Positions 56,954 through 64,000 of a DNA stretch of 64,000 bases are shown here, one piece after another (within the stretch, counting starts at the first letter, position 1; each line of letters starts with the position of its first letter). A model generated the notes under the pieces. The model searched no databases, was not told the DNA's origin, and saw only the letters and a program-made list of their open reading frames with translations. The DNA lies in the NCBI GenBank assembly GCA_963971425.1, contig OZ020521.1, positions 9,317,519-9,381,518 on the forward strand, in the 5' to 3' direction. The stretch comes from Bryoerythrophyllum caledonicum. Taxonomy: Eukaryota > Streptophyta > Bryopsida > Pottiales > Pottiaceae. The translations under genes and the position numbers were made by a program.

Positions 56954-57584
56954 AATGTAGTTGCAATAAGTTCTATCATCTTTCGTCCTTGCATTTGAGA
57001 GAAGATTACTCCTCTCACCCAAAGGTTGCATGAACAAGTCTTTTCCATTCCTAGTACTAGAAGCTCGGGTATTGTTGCAAATCACTTCCTCTCTACTTTT
57101 GCCCTCACTACACCAACAAATTTATAATGCATGAAAACTACAATAGACTCTTTTTTTACAAGCATCTGATACTATAGCAATCTCGTTATTACAGGCAGCT
57201 TGGATCAAAACCAATCTTCTCTCTTTATAACAACACTTGGTGTACACTCATTTATCCCCCCTTTCGATTACAACAACCGCTCAATATAGGAGACTCTATA
57301 TATATAGCAAAGAGAACCGACGAGATTGTTGTAAAAGGAGACGACTATATATCTTAAAACTTGTTTGTCCTTCAATTTTAGGAAATTTGATTGATTTCTT
57401 TGTGACCCTATTTTGTATAATGGAGTTTTTCTAAAGCGAGGAGTGACCCTATACATCACACCATACTTTTATGATCTTATATTCGTAACCGAGACCACAT
57501 GGAAAATGTGACTTGGCTTGGAAAAGGTGTGGAGGAACTACCGATCAACTTTTTGGAAACTTGGAGTACTACGGGAAAGCTTTA

Positions 57585-58000
57585 GAGCATGTCCACCGGG
57601 GCACTGGGAGATTACTTGAAGTGGCGTTGGGAAGTGTCAGATTTCTCACACCGTCCGCTCGAGTTGGCATCCCGGTGCACCTGACTGACGGCGTCGGCCC
57701 TTTCCAACACCAAATGTTCTCAAAATGCAATCCAAGCGCCATATTTTCTCGTTTGTTGTAGCCTGTGAAATGAGGTCACTCGTAGATCCTTGAATGGCAT
57801 CAGCCACAAGTGAGCCGTGAATGGCTGCGACAGAAGTGCGTTTGTGGGAATTACTACTCAGGGCGATTCCCCAGCTTCCAATAGTGCCCGCCTATGACCT
57901 GCAGTGCAGAAAAAACTCTGCAACCTTTGAATGGTGTCCGCTCCACCCCTGCATCGCGAGCCTAGCGTGGACCGGGTTGGCGTTAGGAGTGGAGATGCTC
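57585..58000. mobile_element. Tourist-like MITE (416 bp) with TTA target duplication
   Basis: The ends GAGCATGTCCAC and GTGGAGATGCTC are inverted repeats, flanked by TTA on both sides (57582-57584 and 58001-58003), the target preference of PIF/Harbinger elements. It is clearly GC-richer than the flanks. The two short frames inside (57513-57761, 57821-58009) are not supported as genes. Confidence 0.75.
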
Positions 58001-58119
58001 TTAGCTTGAATTAGGTAGGGCCTAGAAACATTGACTACCACTACTACAATTGCATTTCATTGGTGCAAATAGAGGGAGCATGAAACCTTTCATGCTCTAT
58101 TTCTTTCCATATTAAACCC

Positions 58120-58410
58120 TTTTATGCTTGTGAGGCCCTAGCAGGGTCAATTTTGGTGTTTTTCCTCTTCTAACTCTTTCCACAATTGGCCATTGTCTCT
58201 CACATCTGAACACATTTCCAATTCCTCGTTAGCTTTCCAACAAATCTCTCCAATCTCCAATCCATGCAGACATTTGCAAACTACAATGATTTCCGTGAAG
58301 TGGGACCATGCCAAAATATACCCACTGTGTAGATATTCTACCTAATCTATTACACTTGTAGATTCTCCTAGGCTCTCATGGTCCCCGTGGAGGTGTTAAA
58401 GGGTTACATC
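58120..58410 (+). mobile_element. Family B fragment
   Basis: GACATTTGCAAACTACAATGATTTCCGTGAAGTGGG to GGAGGTGTTAAAGGGTTA matches the right half of B copies. The left half is not recognisable. It ends about 215 bp past the 3' end of the PhzF-like gene. Confidence 0.5.
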
Positions 58411-58624
58411 ACCTCCCTTCCCTTCTAGAAGTTTCAGGAAAATGATTAGGTGTTTCTGAAACCACATTAATTCCGGCAAATCCTTTGAACACATGTGGTA
58501 TCCTAAAGCATGTCAGTTTATTCACAAGCCTAACCAGCTCTTCGCCATATCTTTACAATGACTTCGTAGGCACTTCTTTTAATATTTAGATGTTTCCCTA
58601 CAAAGCGATGTCCAAAGTCCTATC

Positions 58625-60605
58625 TCAAAAGATCCCAATGACTCCAGCCATTACCAAAACAGCACCGCCTTCTAAGTAGCAGCGTCCTCCATCCTCATCC
58701 ACGCGAATAAGGAATTTGCCTCCGCGCTCGGAAGCCTGATCAAAACAGATGCAAACAGAAGACAAAAATGAGCTTTCATACATATAGAGACATATCATAT
58801 CCATTGGCAATCATACATCAGAAAGAACCACCAAAAATGACCATATAGACAGAAGAAATCAATGCATAATGTGAACTCACTGAGTCAAAGAGAGCATTGT
58901 AAGCGATGGAAGATGCTTACGCTACCTAATGTTGTCCAGAACGGACAAACAAAGAAATAAAACTATATGCAACGTTGGGGAATTTGAGCACTCACTTGAT
59001 AAGCATTCAACTCGGTTTTGCCGAGTTTAGATGCCCAGTATGGACCCAAGGTACAATGGGCGCTTCCCGTGGCAGGATCCTAGCAAAAATAATTTAGTTG
59101 TCAACATCATGCAGAGCTTTCAAGACATATTTTCAGTCTCGAAGGGAAAATAACTCAAGATGACATGCCTGATATTCCTGATCCGTGAGTGGTTTGACTA
59201 GTGCTAACTTGAGAATATTGACACACACAAACAGACACAGTACCTCTTTGATTCCAAACTTAGGGCAGAAGAAGCGTGATATAAAGTCGTACTCGCTACT
59301 TGCAGCTGCAGGTGCGGTGACTATAATACCTCGACCAGGCAGGTCTAGCATCATCTCAAATCTGGGCTTGATGTTCTCCACATCCTCACTAGATTGCAAC
59401 TCCACCTACAGAAAACTCAGCAAAAATTTCAGCGGCATTCCCAACAACAAATGGATTGTCAACCATGGAAGTGGGAAAACAGTGTAAAAGGGTGGACGAT
59501 TACCAGATAATCACCTACGCTGCTCGTTCCAACCCATTTGACCTTGACTCCACCCAAAGCCTCTGAGAGAAGCACAGCGTCGTCACAAGCAGTAGGTGGC
59601 GACAAAGGAAAGTCTAGTTGGACGACACCCTTGCTAGATGGCTTTCCTTGCTCTGCAACTGATATTTCTTCCCCTTCTGGCTCGTCCTGGTACTCCGGAT
59701 AACCAGACACTTTCACGGCTTTCAGAATACCTGATCTTGTGTGGAAAATGGCCGTATCTCCCTCCACCAACCCGGATGCAAATAACAGATGTGCAGACGC
59801 CAATGTTGCATGTCCACAGAGGTCAACCTGTAGAGAAACGCACTTTAACCAACTAGACTCCAGAAACAAACGTACAGTAGATTTGCATTCAGATGTTCAA
59901 CAGCATTTACAGCTTCATATTGGGAATAACAGAAGAAGGGGCATTCACCTCAACCGTGGGCGTAAACCAGCGGAGATGGAACTCATTTTCCACAGTTTGT
60001 GGACCATACGTCTTGTTGGCTCTCAAAGCGTCGCCGCTTTCATCGACTTGCACAAAACCTCTCCCCTTCCGCGTGTTTGATTTCTTCACCAGGAACGCGG
60101 TCTCCGAAAGATTGAACTCGCGTGCTATCAATTGCAGCCATTTGTCGTCCCTTTCATCCGGCAAGACCAGCACAGCCGCCGGGTTGCCGCTGTATGCTCG
60201 ATCTGTGAACGCATCAATCTGTCGATTCATCAATCATCTTCTCATACCCTAGAGATTCACATTTAGGGTTTAGGGTTCACGGACCTCTACTTCCTGCTAG
60301 AATAAAAACCTCAGAGTGCAGCGGAAATCCCAGGAACTTCATCGGCAAATGCTAACCTGAGCGTAATGAACCTGGTCGTCGTCGCGAAAAAGCTCCTTCT
60401 CGACGCTCCCCTCCTCCACAGAGATGACGGAATTCACCACCCTTGCGCGCCGCCTCTCTCTCGCAATCCGCAAACTAGTGACAGGGAACGAAGCAGAGAG
60501 GAGCTGCGATTGCGATTGGACGGAAATGGGGGCTGATCCGGGAGCGCGAAGGGCGAGGGAAGAGAGGGAGCGAGAGGCGAGAGTGCTCGCTGCGAAGGCC
60601 GCCAT
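58625..60605 (-). CDS. PhzF-family protein with probable plastid transit peptide
   Basis: Six minus-strand exons (60605-60357, 60218-59949, 59827-59504, 59405-59244, 59079-58996, 58735-58625) join at GT-AG sites, all phase 0, and encode 399 residues. Residues 1-60 are rich in Ser, Ala and Arg with few acidic residues, as in plastid transit peptides. The mature part has the PhzF landmarks: IDAFTDRAYSGNPAAV (84-99), NLSETAF with the likely catalytic Glu (122), RWFTPTVEVDLCGHAT (166-181) and EDPATGSAH (335-343). The family are two-domain isomerases/epimerase-like enzymes; plant members are mostly uncharacterised, so the substrate is unknown. Length without transit peptide (about 320-340) fits. 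A foldback element begins 91 bp before the ATG. Confidence 0.92.
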
Positions 60606-60695
60606 CGGGAAGTATTCTGGCTTTCAGTGAGCACGTCGCCAAAACACAAAGCAGCTTGAACGTCGAAGGCGCATCCTGCTCGTGTGAGTGTCGGA

Positions 60696-61289
60696 GTACA
60701 GTCAGGTACTGGCCGTTAACGAATTACAGAGGGAGTTTTTCTGAAAACTTTGAAAATTCATTGTGAACTCAAAAATGATCGGATTTGAGAACCGTAAAGT
60801 GTGTTGGAATCACATCAAAGTGTACTACAATATTATGATAAAATATCAATTCCTTTTTTTGTTATCATATAACATATTACAACTACTTTATATACCATTT
60901 ACCATTGATTACTTCTAAACCAAAAACTACTTCCTCCAAGCCAAAAACCAAACAAGTTATAAATCAATGATACCACAAATATGTGCTCAAGTATCCCAAG
61001 AACAACTTTGGAAGCTCATTTCAAATTTGCAATTGAAATGTACATTGTAATTGAAGCAAAAGATAAGAGTAGTCAATGGTAGATGGTATATAAAGTAATT
61101 GTAATGTGTTATATGATATTAAAAAAAGGAATTGATTTTTTATCATAATATTGTAGTACACTCTGATGTGATTCCAACACACTTTACAGTTCTCAAATCC
61201 GGTCATTTTTGAGTTCACAATGCATTTTCAAAAATTGTAGAAAATTTCCCTCCAGGAGGAATTCGTTAACGGCCAGTACCCGACTGTAC
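60696..61289. mobile_element. Foldback element with arms of about 220 bp (594 bp)
   Basis: The ends GTACAGTC-GGTACTGGCCG and CGGCCAGTACCCGACTGTAC are inverted. Complementarity continues through GTGTGTTGGAATCACATCA and ACTACAATATTATGATAAAA to TTTATATACCAT, about 220 bp per arm with few mismatches, around a loop of about 150 bp. No clear target duplication was found. A transcript would form a long hairpin. It sits in the presumed promoter of the PhzF-like gene. Confidence 0.85.
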
Positions 61290-61310
61290 ATTGGGAGAGT
61301 ATCACGTAAG

Positions 61311-61810
61311 TAAGGTAGAGGCACCCAATTCCGATCACTTTGGGGACTCAAAGGACATTGTATGTCAAAAACATTTGTGTGGAAAGATGCCGAATTAGGA
61401 ATGAAGCTCAACAAATATTTTTTCAAATTTAATCTCGAAGATTTGTAATTATGTAGTATTTAGAAGCCCAAAATTCACCAGAATCCGTAATCAACCTATA
61501 GAGTAGGTGAGATTTGGTGCCCTCTTTCGCACAACGCCAATAAGTGAGTGAGTAAAAAGAGATGAGGCATGCAATGGATAACCAACTCATGGAGGTACCC
61601 AATGCCAATTGGCCTTGTTCGACTTTCGAGGCAAGGCCACAAATGAGAGCAATCCAAAATTGCAAATGACTAGAGTTTTCAAATTTTGAGTTATTGGTTT
61701 TGGGTCGCTTCATGCACCATTTCATGCATTTATCATTTTCATGCACCATTCCATGCATACTTTATTGAATGGAATTGGGTGGCCGATCGGAATTGGGTGC
61801 CTTTACCTTA
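61311..61810. mobile_element. 500-bp MITE with TAAGGTA-AGGCACCC ends
   Basis: TAAGGTAGAGGCACCCAATT (continuing CCGATC) and GATCGGAATTGGGTGCC (continuing TTTACCTTA) are inverted repeats of about 26 bp. Flanks fit a TA target. The interior has tandem CATTTCATGCA / GCACCATTCCATGCAT phrases near 61710-61760. Superfamily not determined. Confidence 0.75.
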
Positions 61811-61823
61811 TCAATAAGCAAAT

Positions 61824-61981
61824 GCACATGCGGGCGGTTGGGGTAGCTTTCGACCCCCATCTCGTCCCAAGAATCTTGGATTGGGACGTGGGTGACCAGA
61901 TGAGTTCAACCTGACAGACTGAAGGGGTCCAGGTCCAGACCTAAATGGGGGTCGTAAGCCACCCTCACCGCACTCATGTGC
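61824..61981. mobile_element. Short inverted-repeat element (about 158 bp)
   Basis: GCACATGCGGGCGGTTGGGG, continuing to CGACCCCCAT, is the inverse of ATGGGGGTCGTAAGCCACCC, continuing to CATGTGCG. The arms are about 37 bp with some mismatches, around a core of about 85 bp that has its own small inverted repeat (CCCAAGAATCTTGGATTGGG). It follows directly after the 500-bp MITE. Confidence 0.7.
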
Positions 61982-61985
61982 GATT

Positions 61986-62403
61986 GCTTAATATTGGCAT
62001 GGTTGGCTGCTGTGAAACAACCACATACCATTCATTTAGCTTCTCTGTTGCTCTTTGAGCATGTAAAATCATGGTGATTTTACTCTAGAAACATTGTAGA
62101 AAAGTAGTCCCTTTTTTTTCTTTGGTAGACAAGATGTTCTGAATTTATGCAAAAAAATAAATTTACACCTTCGTTTTGATTGAGTGGATTCCCATTTAAG
62201 AAGAAGGGTCTCAGGGGATGCCGGCGTAAGTAAAGTTTCTGTTCGTACCACCACCAAGTCCATGCCCACTGGACATGGGTTAGCAATATGGAACTACTTC
62301 CCCCTCTCAGGGTAGACCCCATGTACCACATAACAAGTAACTAGGGACAAGGAATCAATGCCGATAGGGGGGAACTTAATGCGATGAGATTCAGAGTAGA
62401 TTC
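61986..62403. repeat. Intergenic sequence with a family G-related phrase
   Basis: On the minus strand, GTGGGCATGGACTTGGTGGTGG (about 62250-62271) resembles the family G middle at 10353-10375. An A-rich run on the minus strand at 62110-62128 could be a retroelement tail. No gene. Confidence 0.4.
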
Positions 62404-62915
62404 TCAAGGGGGGTCAAGCGTGTCCAATATGGGTTGGTTATTTTTAAGTTTGCTTTTGTGTAGGAGTATAGACATAACATGTTGGATAGCAATATTAATA
62501 TTTGTAAAAGTGGTTTTAATTGTGGTCATGGGGATTTTGAATGTTTTTTCAAGGGTTGTCAAAGAGGGGATAAAAGTGGTGGCTCTAGCACCCACTGTGA
62601 TGACAATGAGGGGGTCTACTTTCCATCCAAGTGCTTGGATATCATTGAAGAGTGGTTGGTATTTGTTTACTTTGTTATCAATAGCTTCCGGTGAGAATCT
62701 ATCATTACAATATTTGAATTCAATAAACTGAATGGTGAAATTTGGGTCAATGTGGGTAGGTGGAGAGCCTTTGTATGGCAGCCCTTTAACACATAATAGG
62801 TCAGGTTTAAATCTAGCATTACAATGACATCTTTGTGTATCACATGTGCATGGTAACAACCATGGGGGGCCGTATATTCTTGCGGGTCGTCATTAAAGGT
62901 TCCGGCATGATTCAC
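62404..62915 (-). pseudogene. Fragment with Cys cluster and PD...ExK (endonuclease-like) pattern
   Basis: The minus-strand frame 62859-62404 (151 codons) encodes CTCDTQRCHC, a possible zinc site, then FKPDLLCV, then FIEFKYCNDRF and KYQPLFNDIQALGWKVDPLIVITVGAR. The spacing PD (19-20) to E-F-K (47-49) fits PD-(D/E)xK nuclease folds, as in the restriction-like endonuclease part of some non-LTR retroelements. No reverse transcriptase is seen nearby and the upstream frame is shifted. It is probably the end of a decayed mobile element. The assignment is inference from motifs. Confidence 0.4.
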
Positions 62916-63021
62916 ATTTTATATATAACTGCATGTATAATGAATAAAAAAAAGTGTATCAACTGGCAATTTTTAAATCTCCTCTTGCACAATTTTGTAA
63001 AATGTCATTCTACCCTTCCAC

Positions 63022-63191
63022 TACACTAAAATTTATGTTTAGTGTAGTATACACTAAGTGCAAACCCCTACACCAATTGCAAACGAGGCATTTAGTGTAG
63101 TGTACCGTACATTAAACGCCAACTACTACACTATTTGTCAATTTTGATAAAGACAGCAAATTATTTTTTTTACTTGTGCACATTTAGTGTA
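63022..63191. mobile_element. Family F MITE (about 170 bp)
   Basis: TACACTAAAATTTATGTTTAG at the left and CACATTTAGTGTAT at the right, with further TTTAGTGTAG and ACACTAAGTG boxes inside. Short relative of 21319-21536. Confidence 0.65.
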
Positions 63192-63520
63192 TCAATAGTA
63201 GAAGTATAAAAAAAAGGTCCATCGTTGAGGGCTGTGAGAGAATCTTATCAACAATATTTTGAAGAGTATAATACATTCAAATTTTATCCGAATTGGGCAT
63301 ATGAGGCAACTTTCTGGCATCTACATTTTTTGTAGATGTCAAAAAACAAATTATATGCTTAATTCAGATAAAATTTGAATGAATTTTGGCCATTTGAAAG
63401 TTGCAAATGAGGAGAAGCATGGGGTGCCCGTTGAAAATCAGAGTTTAATTCCTAAAGGACCAGGCCTTGTACAATAGGGTGACATTCAAATTGGCGTTTT
63501 GGCGATTTCAGGGATAATGT
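63192..63520. other. Intergenic sequence with an inverted phrase
   Basis: TTCAAATTTTATCCGAATT (about 63270) and AATTCAGATAAAATTTGAA (about 63361) are inverted copies about 90 bp apart. They suggest a short MITE or hairpin. No gene. Confidence 0.45.
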
Positions 63521-63527
63521 CCTACAC

Positions 63528-64000
63528 TGCAGGCAACTTTGATACCCTCCTAAGGGCTAAAAAATTGTCATTTTACTATGAAACTTTAGGCATGAGATCA
63601 TTTCTATGTTTGCAACATGTGGGCAAAATTTCAAGGCCAGAAGATGAATACAAAAAACGATATCCAATCTCTACCAACATGTGTAGTTGTCAGCCATTCA
63701 CAGCTGCCAACTTTGACACCCTCTCTAGTGTTGATTTTTTTAAAATTTACGGTGAATTTTATGGCACAAGATCAATCCTATGTTTATAACAATTGCGCCA
63801 AATTTCAAGGCCATATGATGAATGCAAAAAAAGATACTCAAAATTGTTTCTCATAGTTCTATATATTGGTAGATTTTGAAGATGGTTTTTTGGTATTCAT
63901 CTTCTGGCCTTAAAAACTGGCAGAGATGATCTTGTGCCAAAAATTTCATGGTCAATTAACGATTTTTCAAACCTAAAGAAGGTGCCGAAGTTGGCAATAG
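63528..64000. repeat. Three copies of a roughly 140-bp unit, the last inverted and cut by the window end
   Basis: GGCAACTTTGATACCCTCC...AATTTCAAGGCCAGAAGATGAATAC (63532-63655) is repeated as GCCAACTTTGACACCCTCT...AATTTCAAGGCCATATGATGAATGC (63707-63830). It occurs a third time in reverse at 63885-64000 (GGTATTCATCTTCTGGCC...GGTGCCGAAGTTGGCAATAG). Frames across it share peptides (ANFDTL, KFQGQMMN-like) only because of the repeat. Confidence 0.75.

Noticed and set aside
1-64000. tRNA, rRNA or CRISPR features
   Set aside because: No cloverleaf-like sequence, rRNA core motif or regularly spaced repeat-spacer array was found on either strand by eye.

Overview
This window is nuclear DNA from a land plant. 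It carries spliced genes with GT-AG introns, a leucine-rich-repeat receptor kinase pair of the plant LRR-III type, a plastid-type leader on a PhzF-like protein, and plant-type Ty1/copia, Ty3/gypsy and PIF/Harbinger elements. The short introns, GC-rich exons in AT-rich repeat DNA and the kind of gypsy polymerase seen make me lean towards a seed-free plant (bryophyte, lycophyte or fern). I cannot name the species.

Only three host genes can be supported. Two are tandem, same-strand paralogues encoding LRR receptor-like pseudokinases (39589-42157 and 51430-53717). They share four exons and identical intron phases, and both lack the catalytic HRD aspartate. The third is a six-exon gene on the minus strand (58625-60605) for a PhzF-family protein with a probable plastid transit peptide.

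The rest is layered mobile DNA. 1-1240: decayed Ty3/gypsy polymerase (minus). 1383-6753: decayed Ty1/copia element whose 3' LTR holds a 548-bp MITE. 7212-19100: mosaic of short inverted-repeat elements. 19240-21100: GC-rich block with a 61-bp minisatellite, bounded by two hairpins. 21300-28550: more short elements and one unexplained ORF. 28554-32624: nearly intact PIF/Harbinger transposon with transposase and Myb/SANT-like genes, inserted in a MITE. 33100-37140: remnant with a gag-type zinc knuckle. 37340-58000: MITEs around the receptor-kinase pair. 60696-61981: three inverted-repeat elements in series just upstream of the PhzF gene. 62400-62920: fragment with a Cys cluster and a PD...ExK pattern. 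63500-64000: a repeat that runs off the window.

The most unusual content is a set of families of short elements (called A, B, C and D here) with CCC-type ends and TTAA target sites. An empty site for one copy is present in related DNA in the same window, and one element has inserted into the TTAA inside another's terminal repeat. These are the hallmarks of piggyBac-type non-autonomous elements, which are not commonly reported from land plants. All family names A to G are local labels.
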